This document shows positions 17,299 through 26,070 of a stretch of DNA of 64,000 nucleotides, in pieces. Below the pieces are notes generated by a model that saw nothing but the letters and a program-made list of their open reading frames with translations, made no database searches and had not been told where the DNA came from. Position 1 is the first letter of the stretch. Each line of letters begins with the position of its first letter. The stretch is from Pseudolysinimonas sp051954455 (GTDB taxonomy: Bacteria > Actinomycetota > Actinomycetes > Actinomycetales > Microbacteriaceae): the NCBI RefSeq assembly GCF_051954455.1, contig NZ_JBQCHS010000017.1, positions 1 to 64,000 on the forward strand. Direction: 5' to 3'. The position numbers were made by a program, and so were the translations under genes.

Positions 17299-20181
17299 TC
17301 AGGCGTCGTCGCCGTAGAAGCCGCGCTCGAAGACGCGGCGGGCGATGCGCGTGACGCGGAGGTAGTCCTCCTCCAGTCGGCTCGCGCTGCCGGGCGGATA
17401 CTCCAGGAGCCGCGCGACGCCCTCGAGCGCGCGCCGGTCGGTGGGCAGCACGTCGGCCGTCTTCGCGGTCCACAGGGTGACGGCCGACCGCACCCGGGAG
17501 GCGAGACGCCAGGCGGTGCCGAGTCGCTCGGCGTCGGCCGCGTCGACGAGCCCGGCCTCGGCCGCGGCGTCGAGTGCGCGTAGCGTCGACGTGGTGCGGA
17601 GCTCCGGCACCGCGGCGGCATGCTGCAGCTGCAGGAGCTGCACGAACCACTCCACGTCGCTCAGGGACCCGCGCCCGAGCTTGAGGTGCCGCGATGGATC
17701 CGCACCCTGCGGCAGCCGCTCCGACTCCACCCGTGCCTTGATCCGCCGCACCTCGCGGGCGTCGGCCTCCGACAACGCGGCGGGGTAGCGCGTGATGTCG
17801 GCCACCTCCTCGAACGCGGCCAGCAGCGGCGCGTCGCCGGCGACCCCCCGCGCGCGCAGCAGCGCCTGCGCCTCCCAGGTGAGCGACCAGCGGGCGTAGT
17901 AGGCCCGGTATGACTCCAACGACCGCACGACCGCGCCGTTGCGGCCCTCCGGCCGGAGCCCGATGTCGAGCTCGAGCGGCAGGCGGAGATCCTCCGAGAG
18001 CCGGTTCAGGTCGCGGACGATCCGCTCCGCGGTGCGCTGCGCCTCGTCGCCCGGCGTCTCCTCGCCCGGCGCGCCGGCAGGGCGGTACACCCACATGACG
18101 TCGGCGTCGCTGCCGAAGCCGAGTTCGGCTCCCCCATACCGCCCCATCGCGATGACCCCGAACTCGATGCCGTCGCCCGGGCGGTGCACGAGGTCGAGGA
18201 CGCCCTGCAGGATCACGGTCGTGACGTCGGCGAGGCCCTGCGCGATCTCCTCGATTGACAGCAGTCCGAGGATGCCGCCGAGCGCGATCCGCAGGACCTC
18301 GCGGCGGCGCGCCGTGCGGAGCACCCCGGCGGCGGCGTCCGGGTCGTCGGCGTGGCGCGCGACCGTCGCGCGCGCCTCCTCGAGCAGGGCCGCGAGCGGG
18401 CGCGGCCGGAGCTCGGCGTCGTTCTCGAGCCAGGCGGCGGCCTCCGGGATCCGCTCCAGCAGGCCGCCGACGTAGCGCGAGCCCGAGAGCGCCTCAGTGA
18501 GGCGCTTCGCGGCCCCCGACGAGTCGCGCAGCATCCGCAGGAACCAGTACGCCTCGCCGAGCTCGTCGCTCAACCGGCGGAACGCGAGCAGCCCGTAGTC
18601 GGGGTCGGGCCCCTCCGAGAACCACTGGAGCATGACCGGGAGGAGGGTGCGCTGGATCTGCGCGCGCCGCGACACCCCGCTCGTCAGCGCCGCGATATGC
18701 CGGAGCGCGCCGCCCGGATCCTGGAAGCCGATCGCTGCGAGACGCGCCTCGGCCTGCTCGCTCGTGAGCGCGTAGCCGTCGTCCGGCAGCGCCGCGACGG
18801 CCGAGAGCAGCGGACGGTAGAACAGCCGCTCGTGGAGGCTGCGCACCTCGAGCTTGACCGCCTGCCACGCGTCGAGCAGCGCCGACGCGCTCGTCGCGAT
18901 CCCGGTCGCGCGCGCGAGGACGCGGAGCGCGTCCTCGTTCCGCGGCATGAGGTGCGTGCGTCGCAGGCGGGACAGCTGCAGCCGGTGCTCCATCGTGCGG
19001 AGGAACCGGTAGTCGCGCGCGAACTCCGCCGATTCCACGCGGCCGATATACCCCCGCTCCGCGAGCACCTGCAGCGCCTCGAGCGTCGATCGCACCCGCA
19101 CGGCCGGGTCGGCGTGCCCGTGCACGAGCTGGAGCAGCTGCACCGTGAACTCGACGTCGCGCAGGCCCCCGGGCCCGAGCTTCAGCTGCACGTCGACCTC
19201 GTCGGTCGGGATGTTCTCGGTGACCCGCTCGCGCATGCGCTGCACGTTCTCGACGAAGCCCTCGCGGGTCGAGATCGCCCACACCATGGGCGCGACGCCG
19301 GCGACATAGCGCTCTCCCAGCTCCCGGTCGCCGGCGAGCGGCCGCGCCTTCAGCAGCGCCTGGAACTCCCACGACTTCGCCCAGCGCTCGTAGTACGCGA
19401 GATGGGACTGGAGGGTGCGGACCAGCGCGCCGTCCTTGCCCTCCGGTCGGAGGTTCGCGTCGACCTCCCAGAGCCCCGGCTCGATCGCGAGCTCTTGAAT
19501 CCCCCGCATGGTCTCGCGCGCGAGTCGCGTCGCGCGCGAGACCGCGGTGTCGTCGCCCTCGGTGACGAAGATGACGTCGACGTCGCTCAGGTAGTTGAGC
19601 TCACGCGCCCCGGCCTTGCCCATCCCGATGATGGCGAGCGGCGTCGGGTCGCCTCCCGCCCCGGCCCGCGCGATGAGGAGCGAGGCGTCGAGCGCGGCGC
19701 CCGCGAGGTCGGCGAGGGCGGAGGCCACCCGGTCGACCACGGCCGTCGGATCGGGCTGGGCGAGGGCCCACGCCGCGAGCCGCAGCAGCTCTCGGCGGTA
19801 CGACACCCGCAGCGTGCTCCACGCAGCTTCGCCGGTGCCGGCGACGACGATCGGGCCGAGTGCCTCCGGCGCGGCGACCGGTTCGCGCAGTGCCGCGAGG
19901 TGCTCGGGATGCCGGTGCAGGAAGGTCGCGAGCCCCTCCGACGCGCCGAGGACGCGCACGAGCGCCGCGGCGGAGGTCGGGTCGTCGAGCGCGGCGCCCG
20001 TCGCCTCCGGAGCCGACTCGAGCAGCCCCAGCAGCAGGCGGAGCGCCTGGTCGGGGTCGGCCGCGTCGGCGAAGAGCGGCACCAGCCCGGCCGGCACCTG
20101 CTCGAGGCGCTCGGCGGCCTCGCCGAGACCGGCGAAGCCCAGCCGAGCCAGCTCGGTGAGGGTGGTGGTGCCCCGGCTCAT
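17299..20181 (-). CDS. glnE: Bifunctional glutamine synthetase adenylyltransferase/adenylyl-removing enzyme
   Basis: Attaches or removes AMP on the GlnA1 tyrosine according to nitrogen status. 960 residues with the two-domain layout of GlnE. The N-terminal nucleotidyltransferase domain has GMGKAGARELNYLSDVDVIF near residues 185-204 and the C-terminal one AMGRYGGAELGFGSDADVMW near 690; each contains the catalytic G-x-S-D-x-D pattern. Regulatory PII-type input is typical but not visible here. Lies 22 bases behind glnA2 on the same strand, so glnA2-glnE form an operon as in other Actinobacteria. Confidence 0.96.
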   Translation of the reverse strand: MSRGTTTLTELARLGFAGLGEAAERLEQVPAGLVPLFADAADPDQALRLLLGLLESAPEATGAALDDPTSAAALVRVLGASEGLATFLHRHPEHLAALREPVAAPEALGPIVVAGTGEAAWSTLRVSYRRELLRLAAWALAQPDPTAVVDRVASALADLAGAALDASLLIARAGAGGDPTPLAIIGMGKAGARELNYLSDVDVIFVTEGDDTAVSRATRLARETMRGIQELAIEPGLWEVDANLRPEGKDGALVRTLQSHLAYYERWAKSWEFQALLKARPLAGDRELGERYVAGVAPMVWAISTREGFVENVQRMRERVTENIPTDEVDVQLKLGPGGLRDVEFTVQLLQLVHGHADPAVRVRSTLEALQVLAERGYIGRVESAEFARDYRFLRTMEHRLQLSRLRRTHLMPRNEDALRVLARATGIATSASALLDAWQAVKLEVRSLHERLFYRPLLSAVAALPDDGYALTSEQAEARLAAIGFQDPGGALRHIAALTSGVSRRAQIQRTLLPVMLQWFSEGPDPDYGLLAFRRLSDELGEAYWFLRMLRDSSGAAKRLTEALSGSRYVGGLLERIPEAAAWLENDAELRPRPLAALLEEARATVARHADDPDAAAGVLRTARRREVLRIALGGILGLLSIEEIAQGLADVTTVILQGVLDLVHRPGDGIEFGVIAMGRYGGAELGFGSDADVMWVYRPAGAPGEETPGDEAQRTAERIVRDLNRLSEDLRLPLELDIGLRPEGRNGAVVRSLESYRAYYARWSLTWEAQALLRARGVAGDAPLLAAFEEVADITRYPAALSEADAREVRRIKARVESERLPQGADPSRHLKLGRGSLSDVEWFVQLLQLQHAAAVPELRTTSTLRALDAAAEAGLVDAADAERLGTAWRLASRVRSAVTLWTAKTADVLPTDRRALEGVARLLEYPPGSASRLEEDYLRVTRIARRVFERGFYGDDA

Positions 20182-20203
20182 CGGTGCGCGACGCCGCGGC
20201 GCG

Positions 20204-21541
20204 TCAGAGGATCTCGAGGTTGCTCTCGAGCTCGAACGGTGTCACGCGGGCGCGGTAGCCGTTCCACTCGCGGCGCTTGTTGAGGAGCACGTACTCGAAC
20301 ACCTGCTCGCCGAGGGCCTCAGCCACGAGCTCGCTGCGCTCCATGAGTCGCAGCGCCTCGTCGAGGCTGCCGGGGAGCCGCTCGTAGCCGAGGGCGCGGC
20401 GCTCGGCGTTGGTCAGGCTCCAGACGTCGCCCTCGGCCTCCGGCGGGAGCTCGTAGCCCTCCTCGATGCCCTTGAGCCCGGCGCCGAGCAGCAGCGCGAA
20501 GCTGAGGTACGGGTTGGCGGCCGAGTCGATCGCGCGGTACTCGATCCGGGCGCTGTTGCCCTTGCCCGGCTTGTAGAGCGGGACGCGGACGAGCGAGGAC
20601 CGGTTGTTGTGGCCCCAGGTGATGTAGCTGGGCGCCTCGTCGCCGCCCCAGAGCCGCTTGTAGGAGTTGACGAACTGGTTCGTGACGGCGGTGATCTCGG
20701 GCGCGTGGCGCAGGAGCCCGGCGACGAACTGCCGCCCGATCTGCGAGAGCTGGTACTGCCCGCCCGCGTCATAGAACGCGTTCGTGTCGCCTTCGAAGAG
20801 CGACACGTGTGTGTGCATCCCGGAGCCCGGGTGGTCGGAGAGCGGCTTCGGCATGAAGGTCGCGTACGACCCCTGCTCGATGGCGACCTCCTTGACGACC
20901 GTGCGGAAGGTCATGATGTTGTCGGCCATCGTGAGCGCGTCGGCGTAGCGCAGGTCGATCTCGTTCTGGCCGGGGCCCGCCTCGTGATGGCTGAACTCCA
21001 CCGAGATCGACAGGTCCTCGAGCATGCGGACCGCGCGTCGGCGGAAGTCGTGCGCCGTGCCGCCCGGCACGTTGTCGAAGTAGCCGGCCTTGTCGACGGG
21101 GACCGGCTCGCCGTTGACGAGCTCGGCCGACTTCAGCAGGTAGAACTCGATCTCGGGATGCACGTAGAACGTGAAGCCGCGGTCGCCCGCCTTGGCGAGG
21201 GCGCGCTTCAGCACGTTGCGCGGATCGGCCACAGCGGGCTGCCCGTCGGGCGTCGTGATGTCGCAGAACATCCGCGCCGTGGGGTCGACCTCGCCGCGCC
21301 ACGGGAGGATCTGGAAGGTCGTCGGGTCGGGATGCGCGAGCACGTCCGCCTCGTACGAGCGGCTCAGCCCCTCGATCGCCGAGCCGTCGAAGCCGACGCC
21401 CTCGTTGAAGGCGCCCTCCACCTCCGCTGGAGCGAGCGCGACGGATTTGAGCGTTCCGACCACGTCGGTGAACCACAGGCGCACGAACTTGACCCCGCGC
21501 TCCTCGATGGTGCGGAGGACGAAGTCACGCTGCTTGTCCAT
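20204..21541 (-). CDS. glnA2: Glutamine synthetase, GlnA2 type
   Basis: 445-residue type I glutamine synthetase, the I-alpha length, equivalent to M. tuberculosis GlnA2 (Rv2222c). FDGSAIEGLSR, HPEIEFYLL, EFSHHEAGPGQNEIDLRY, GMHTHVSLF and NQFVNSYKRL are all present, so it should be catalytically competent. The adenylylation loop of GlnA1 is replaced by GYELPPEAEGDVW, and the protein is 33 residues shorter than GlnA1, so control by GlnE is doubtful despite the shared operon. A GGAGGG ribosome site precedes the ATG. Divergent from nadE. Confidence 0.93.
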   Translation of the reverse strand: MDKQRDFVLRTIEERGVKFVRLWFTDVVGTLKSVALAPAEVEGAFNEGVGFDGSAIEGLSRSYEADVLAHPDPTTFQILPWRGEVDPTARMFCDITTPDGQPAVADPRNVLKRALAKAGDRGFTFYVHPEIEFYLLKSAELVNGEPVPVDKAGYFDNVPGGTAHDFRRRAVRMLEDLSISVEFSHHEAGPGQNEIDLRYADALTMADNIMTFRTVVKEVAIEQGSYATFMPKPLSDHPGSGMHTHVSLFEGDTNAFYDAGGQYQLSQIGRQFVAGLLRHAPEITAVTNQFVNSYKRLWGGDEAPSYITWGHNNRSSLVRVPLYKPGKGNSARIEYRAIDSAANPYLSFALLLGAGLKGIEEGYELPPEAEGDVWSLTNAERRALGYERLPGSLDEALRLMERSELVAEALGEQVFEYVLLNKRREWNGYRARVTPFELESNLEIL

Positions 21542-21596
21542 GTTTCCCTCCTGCGCCGCTGCGACGCCGCTCCGGCCCTGCGGGACGGGGCGTCAA

Positions 21597-21602
21597 TAGG
21601 CT
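21597..21602 (+). promoter_or_regulatory. -10 hexamer of a probable leaderless promoter (nadE)
   Basis: TAGGCT six bases before the ATG at 21609. Confidence 0.5.
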
Positions 21603-21608
21603 ACTGGC

Positions 21609-23360
21609 ATGCCCCGACTCCGCTTGGCTCTCGCACAGACGAATCCCGTGGTCGGCGACATCTCCGGCAATCTCGAGGCCGTCGTCGCCGCGGCGCACCG
21701 GGCGAGGGAGGCCGGGGCCGAGATCCTGCTGGCGGGCGAGATGGTCGTCTCGGGCTACCCGATCGAGGATCTCGCGGCGCAGCCCTCGTTCCTCCGCGCG
21801 GCGCACGACGCGGTCCCGCGCCTGGCCGCCCGGCTCGAGGCCGAGGGGCTCGGCGACCTCGTCGTGGTGGTCGGCTACCCCGACGGACCGTTCGAGCCGC
21901 GACTGCTCGGCACCTCCAACGCGCCCACGGCGATCGCGCAGAACGCCGCCGCGGTGCTGCAGCACGGCGGGGTGCGGGCGCGCTACGCCAAGCACCACCT
22001 GCCCAACTACTCGGTGTTCGACGAGTATCGCATCTTCATCCCGGGCGACGAGCTCCTCGTGCTGCGCGTGGGCCGGCCCGGCGAGCCGGCGGCCGACGTC
22101 GCCCTCATCGTGTGCGAGGACCTGTGGCGCGACGGCGGGCCCGTCGGGCGGGTGCTCCAGGCGGACGCGGGGCTGCTCCTCGTGATCAACGCATCGCCGT
22201 TCGAGCGCGACAAGGACGACGTGCGTCTGCCCCTCGTGACCCGGAGGGCGCAGGAGACCGACACGATCGTCGCCTACGTCAACATCGTGGGCGGCCAGGA
22301 CGACCTCGTGTTCGACGGCGACAGCGTGGTCGTGGACGGACGCGGCGCGATCCTCGCGCGGGCGCCGCAGTTCCGCGAGCACCTGCTCGTCGTCGACGTC
22401 GACCCCGCGGATGCCGGTGACGCGCCGCTGCCCGAGGACGTCGCGCGCGTCGAGATCGCGCTCCCCGCCCGCCGGGCCGTCCCCGACATCCCGCGCGACG
22501 TGGCGACGCCGCCGGACGACCGCGAGCAGCTCTGGAACGCCCTGGTGCTCGGGCTCCGCGACTACGTCGAGAAGAACCGCTTCCCGTCGGTCGTGCTCGG
22601 GCTCTCCGGCGGCATCGACTCGAGCGTCGTCGCGGCGCTCGCGACCGACGCGCTCGGCCCCGACCGTGTCTACGGCATCTCGCTGCCGAGCCGGTACAGC
22701 TCCCCGGGGTCGAAGGACGACGCGGCCGACCTCGCCGAGCGTCTCGGCATCCACTTCACCACGCAGCCGATCGCGGAGCTCGTGCAGCCCATCGAGGACG
22801 CGCTGCAGCTGAGCGGCACGGCCGCGGAGAACGTGCAGGCGCGCATCCGCGGCCTCGTCTGGATGGCCGAGTCGAACATGCACGGCCACCTGGCGCTCAC
22901 CAACGGCAACAAGACCGAGGTCGCGGTCGGGTACTCGACGATCTACGGCGACGCCGCCGGGGGCTTCGCGCCGATCAAGGACGTGCCGAAGACGCTGGTC
23001 TGGGAGCTGGCGCGCTGGCGCAACGAGCACGCGCGCTCACGCGGCGAGACCGAACCGATCCCGGCCGCGTCGATCGAGAAGCCGCCGAGCGCCGAGCTGC
23101 GCCCCGACCAGACCGATCAGGACACGCTGCCGCCGTACGAGCTGCTCGACGCGATCCTCGAGCTCTACGTGACGCAGCGACTCGGCCGCGACGACATCGT
23201 GGCCCGCGGCTACGACCACGACACCGTGTACTTCGTGGCGAAGCTCGTCGACCAGTCGGAGTGGAAGCGCCGCCAGGGCGCGATCGGCCCGAAGATCTCG
23301 GGCATGGCGTTCGGGCGCGACCGCCGACTCCCGATCACCTACCGGCCGAACCTCGGTTGA
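21609..23360 (+). CDS. nadE: Glutamine-dependent NAD+ synthetase
   Basis: Final step of NAD+ synthesis: deamido-NAD + glutamine + ATP. 583 residues in two domains. The N-terminal nitrilase-type glutaminase domain (1-270) has the triad E44 (GEMVVSGYP), K128 (YAKHHLPNYSVFDE) and C169 (IVCEDLW). The C-terminal synthetase domain starts near 300 with the P-loop LGLSGGIDSSVVAAL and includes NGNKTEVAVGYSTIYGD and the late PPSAELRPDQTDQD. Glutamine supply by the adjacent glutamine synthetases is consistent with its position. The start is backed by a -10 hexamer six bases upstream. Confidence 0.95.
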   Translation: MPRLRLALAQTNPVVGDISGNLEAVVAAAHRAREAGAEILLAGEMVVSGYPIEDLAAQPSFLRAAHDAVPRLAARLEAEGLGDLVVVVGYPDGPFEPRLLGTSNAPTAIAQNAAAVLQHGGVRARYAKHHLPNYSVFDEYRIFIPGDELLVLRVGRPGEPAADVALIVCEDLWRDGGPVGRVLQADAGLLLVINASPFERDKDDVRLPLVTRRAQETDTIVAYVNIVGGQDDLVFDGDSVVVDGRGAILARAPQFREHLLVVDVDPADAGDAPLPEDVARVEIALPARRAVPDIPRDVATPPDDREQLWNALVLGLRDYVEKNRFPSVVLGLSGGIDSSVVAALATDALGPDRVYGISLPSRYSSPGSKDDAADLAERLGIHFTTQPIAELVQPIEDALQLSGTAAENVQARIRGLVWMAESNMHGHLALTNGNKTEVAVGYSTIYGDAAGGFAPIKDVPKTLVWELARWRNEHARSRGETEPIPAASIEKPPSAELRPDQTDQDTLPPYELLDAILELYVTQRLGRDDIVARGYDHDTVYFVAKLVDQSEWKRRQGAIGPKISGMAFGRDRRLPITYRPNLG

Positions 23361-23375
23361 GGTGTCGTGTTCCGC

Positions 23376-23548
23376 GGGACGAATGACGGATCCGCCGAAC
23401 CCCGCGCGCGGCGCATCGGGGACGAATGACGGAGCAGACAGTCCGCGAGGCTGCGGACTCCCCGTGACAACGCGCTCGCATCGGTGACGCGGGCGCGGAC
23501 CTCCGCCATTCGTTCCGCGAGCGCGGTGCGCGATCCGTCATTCGTTCC
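23376..23548. repeat. Cluster of direct and inverted 15-bp repeats in the nadE-panB spacer
   Basis: The 246-bp spacer holds four copies of a 15-bp unit: GGGACGAATGACGGA at 23376-23390 and again at 23419-23433, and in inverted orientation TCCGCCATTCGTTCC at 23502-23516 and TCCGTCATTCGTTCC at 23534-23548 (one or two mismatches). A hairpin with perfect 7-bp arms, AGTCCGC-GAGGCT-GCGGACT, is at 23440-23459, in the middle. The whole folds into a nested dyad. It may be a dispersed repeat element, a terminator or both. No gene is present. Confidence 0.7.
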
Positions 23549-23594
23549 GGGGTGCCGTGCCCGGATGCCCCGGACGGCGGGTCGGCGGCGTCGG

Positions 23595-23600
23595 TAGGCT
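23595..23600 (+). promoter_or_regulatory. -10 hexamer of a probable leaderless promoter (panB)
   Basis: TAGGCT six bases before the ATG at 23607. Confidence 0.5.
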
Positions 23601-23606
23601 CGTCGC

Positions 23607-24425
23607 ATGGCCGATGGCGTCGTCAAGCGGGTCCGCACCCGGCACTTCCAGAACGCGAAGGAGCAGGGCATCCCGATCACCGGCCTGACCAGCTACGACG
23701 CCCTCACCGCCGGGATCTTCGACCGGGCCGGGATCGACTTCCTCCTCGTCGGCGACTCGGCCGGCAACAACGTGCTCGGCTACGACACCACGCTGCCCGT
23801 CACGGTCGACCAGCTGATCCCGCTCACGCGTGCCGTCGCCGGCGCCGTCCAGCGCGCTCTGGTCGTGGCCGACATGCCGTTCGGCTCGTACGAGACGGGA
23901 CCCGACGAGGCGCTCCACACCGCGTTCCGGTTCATGAAGGAGACCGGCGCGCACGCCGTCAAGCTCGAGGGCGGGGTGCGCTCCGCGGAGCAGATCCGGC
24001 GGATCGTGGCGGCCGGCATCCCGGTGATGGCGCATATCGGCTTCACGCCGCAGAGCGAGCACGGGCTCGGCGGCCACGTCATCCAGGGCCGACAGGGTGA
24101 GGGCGTCGAGCAGCTGCTCGCCGACGCGCACGCCGTCGAGGCCGCGGGCGCGTTCGCGGTCGTGCTCGAGATGGTCCCCGCCCAGGCCGCCCGTCAGGTG
24201 ACGGAGCAGCTCTCGATCCCGACCATCAGCGTCGGCGCCGGCCCGCACACGACCGGCCAGCTCCTGGTCTGGACCGACTGGGCCGGGCTCACGACCGGAC
24301 GGATCCCGAAGTTCGTCAAGAAGTACGCGGAGCTCGCCGAGATCCTCGACGGCGCCGCGAGGGCGTACATCGCCGACGTCGCATCCGGGGCCTACCCGGA
24401 CGAGGCCCATTCGTACGAGGACTGA
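23607..24425 (+). CDS. panB: 3-methyl-2-oxobutanoate hydroxymethyltransferase
   Basis: First committed step of pantothenate synthesis, adding a hydroxymethyl group from methylene-tetrahydrofolate to 2-oxoisovalerate. 272 residues, a normal length, TIM barrel. LTSYDALTAGIFDRAGIDFLL (the first 20 residues of this stretch start near 20) and VGDSAGNNVLGYD contain the Mg-binding Asp; VKLEGG, AHIGFTPQ and VLEMVP follow in order, the last with the catalytic Glu. No other pan gene is in the window. M. tuberculosis also has panB just beyond glnA2. Confidence 0.95.
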   Translation: MADGVVKRVRTRHFQNAKEQGIPITGLTSYDALTAGIFDRAGIDFLLVGDSAGNNVLGYDTTLPVTVDQLIPLTRAVAGAVQRALVVADMPFGSYETGPDEALHTAFRFMKETGAHAVKLEGGVRSAEQIRRIVAAGIPVMAHIGFTPQSEHGLGGHVIQGRQGEGVEQLLADAHAVEAAGAFAVVLEMVPAQAARQVTEQLSIPTISVGAGPHTTGQLLVWTDWAGLTTGRIPKFVKKYAELAEILDGAARAYIADVASGAYPDEAHSYED

Positions 24426-24444
24426 CGACCCGGTTCGCCGTGCA

Positions 24445-24963
24445 TCAGCGCAGGCGGAGGACCACCAGCGCCCAGACCACGGACATCCCGATCCCCAGGC
24501 CCCCGAGCACGATGCCCGCGATAGAGGTCCCGCGCCCGGACGCCTGGACGCCGGCCTCCCGCAGCCGCCGGATCCGGGCGACGCCCAATGCCCCCCAGAC
24601 GATCGCGAAGATGCTCGGTACGAGCATCACGTTGAGGACGAGCGACACGATCCCCCAGATGAGCGCGCGCGGCCCCAGCGACTGCTGGGTCGGTACGACC
24701 AGGTTGACCGCGGTGAAGCGATCACGGCTCGGTGGTGCGACCACGGAATAGCCGTGCGCCCACCCCGGCGACGGACCCGGCCGGGTCGCTGCCGGGAGCG
24801 CGTCCGCCGAGCGGAGCGTCCACGGGTCGGGCGGCGGCGGGGTGCCGATCGACGACGCCGCGACTGCCGTCGGAACCGGGAACGTGACCGGCGCGGCGAA
24901 TGCGGGTGCTACGGATCCTCCTGCCATGGCGGCCCCGGACTCCGGTGCGGAATGTCGTCCCAT
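24445..24963 (-). CDS. DUF4190-like small membrane protein
   Basis: 172 residues from an ATG preceded by GGGAGGGGG. The first 90 residues are Pro/Ala-rich and low in complexity. The C-terminal part has two membrane helices (about 100-125 and 145-168) separated by a short loop with GVARIRRLREAG, the arrangement of DUF4190 proteins, which often end with a helix rich in Gly and Val after GTSIAGIVLGGLG. Function unknown. It converges on panB with 19 bases between stops. Confidence 0.7.
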   Translation of the reverse strand: MGRHSAPESGAAMAGGSVAPAFAAPVTFPVPTAVAASSIGTPPPPDPWTLRSADALPAATRPGPSPGWAHGYSVVAPPSRDRFTAVNLVVPTQQSLGPRALIWGIVSLVLNVMLVPSIFAIVWGALGVARIRRLREAGVQASGRGTSIAGIVLGGLGIGMSVVWALVVLRLR

Positions 24964-25035
24964 GGCCCCCCTCCCGATCGACCCATCCTCATCTCCGTGC
25001 GGGCACAGCGGGAGCCCCCGAACGGGTCCCGCGCG

Positions 25036-25041
25036 TAGCCT
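25036..25041 (+). promoter_or_regulatory. -10 hexamer of a probable leaderless promoter (DUF72 gene)
   Basis: TAGCCT six bases before the ATG at 25048. Confidence 0.45.
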
Positions 25042-25047
25042 GAGCGC

Positions 25048-25866
25048 ATGGCGCGCGCGTGGGTGGGCATGTCCGGCTGGACCTACGCGCCGTGGCGCGG
25101 CGTGTTCTACCCGAAGGGACTGCGGCAGGCCGACGAACTCGACTACGCGTCGCATCACGTCTCGTCGATTGAGATCAACGGCTCGTTCTACTCACTGCAG
25201 AAGCCGTCGAGCTGGATCTCGTGGCGCGAGGGGACGCCGAGCGACTTCCTCTTCGCGGTGAAGGCGCCGCGGTTCATCACCCACATCAAGCGGCTGAACG
25301 GCATCGAGGAGCCGATCGCGAACTTCTACGCGTCGGGCGTGCTCGCGCTGGGCCCGAAGCTCGGGCCGATCCTCTGGCAGCTGCCACCGAACCTCGTGTA
25401 CGACCCGGAGGTGATCGAGGCGTTCCTGGCGCTCCTGCCGCACACGACGAGCCAGGCCGTGCAGGTCGCGAAGGGCCGCGGCGTCGAGCGCATGAAGGAC
25501 CGGGAGCACCTGGGGACCGACGCCGACCGGCCGGTCCGGCACGCGATCGAGGTCCGCGACTACTCGTTCGACGACCAGCGGTTCGCGGATCAGCTGCAGG
25601 CGCACGGCGTCGCGATGGTGCTCGGCGACAGCGCGGGACGCTGGCCGATGCTGGACTGGGTCACCGCCGACTTCGCCTACGCCCGGCTGCACGGTGACAA
25701 GGAGCTGTACACGAGCGGCTACGACGAGGCGGGACTCGACACCTGGGAGGAATGGACGCGCGACCACCTCGACCACGACCGCGACGTGTACGTGTACTTC
25801 GACAACGACCAGAAGGTGCGGTCGCCGTTCGACGCGATGTCGCTGCTGGAGCGCCTGCGCCGGTGA
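25048..25866 (+). CDS. DUF72 domain-containing protein
   Basis: 272-residue member of the DUF72 family, TIM-barrel proteins of unknown activity. The start VGMSGWTYAPWRGVFYPKGL is the classic family signature, followed by SSIEINGSFYSLQ, FLFAVKAPRFITH and, late in the protein, YARLHGDKELYTSGYD and VYVYFDNDQ. All conserved blocks are present, so the gene is intact. Its neighbours give no functional hint; it converges on a 59-residue gene. Confidence 0.93.
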   Translation: MARAWVGMSGWTYAPWRGVFYPKGLRQADELDYASHHVSSIEINGSFYSLQKPSSWISWREGTPSDFLFAVKAPRFITHIKRLNGIEEPIANFYASGVLALGPKLGPILWQLPPNLVYDPEVIEAFLALLPHTTSQAVQVAKGRGVERMKDREHLGTDADRPVRHAIEVRDYSFDDQRFADQLQAHGVAMVLGDSAGRWPMLDWVTADFAYARLHGDKELYTSGYDEAGLDTWEEWTRDHLDHDRDVYVYFDNDQKVRSPFDAMSLLERLRR

Positions 25867-25879
25867 TCGCGCCGCGGAG

Positions 25880-26059
25880 TCAGTCGTCCTCCGCGTTCCA
25901 CTTCGCCGCGCGCTCCTGCGCGATCTGCGGAGCGCGCTCGGCCTCCTCGCGAGACGCGTACGGCCCGTCGCGGTCGACCCCCAGCGACTGCGGGCCCTCC
26001 TCGACCTCACCGGTCTTGTTGTTGTACCACCAGTGCTTCTCGGCGTCGGCGTCGCTCAT
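25880..26059 (-). CDS. Small conserved protein, SPOR-like
   Basis: 59 residues: an aromatic start (KHWWYNNKTGEVEEGPQS) followed by YASREEAERAPQIAQERAAKW. Such proteins in related genomes are often labelled SPOR domain-containing or, wrongly, methionine aminopeptidase because of their position. The motif W-x-N-x-x-T-G-E-V-E-x-G resembles a WW-like or GYF_2-like beta hairpin. Divergent from map, with only 11 bases between start codons. Function unknown. Confidence 0.7.
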   Translation of the reverse strand: MSDADAEKHWWYNNKTGEVEEGPQSLGVDRDGPYASREEAERAPQIAQERAAKWNAEDD

Positions 26060-26070
26060 AGGGTGAGCGT

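Noticed and set aside
23361..23606. A CRISPR array from the repeated 15-bp units
   Set aside because: Only four units, in both orientations, with unequal spacing and no cas gene.
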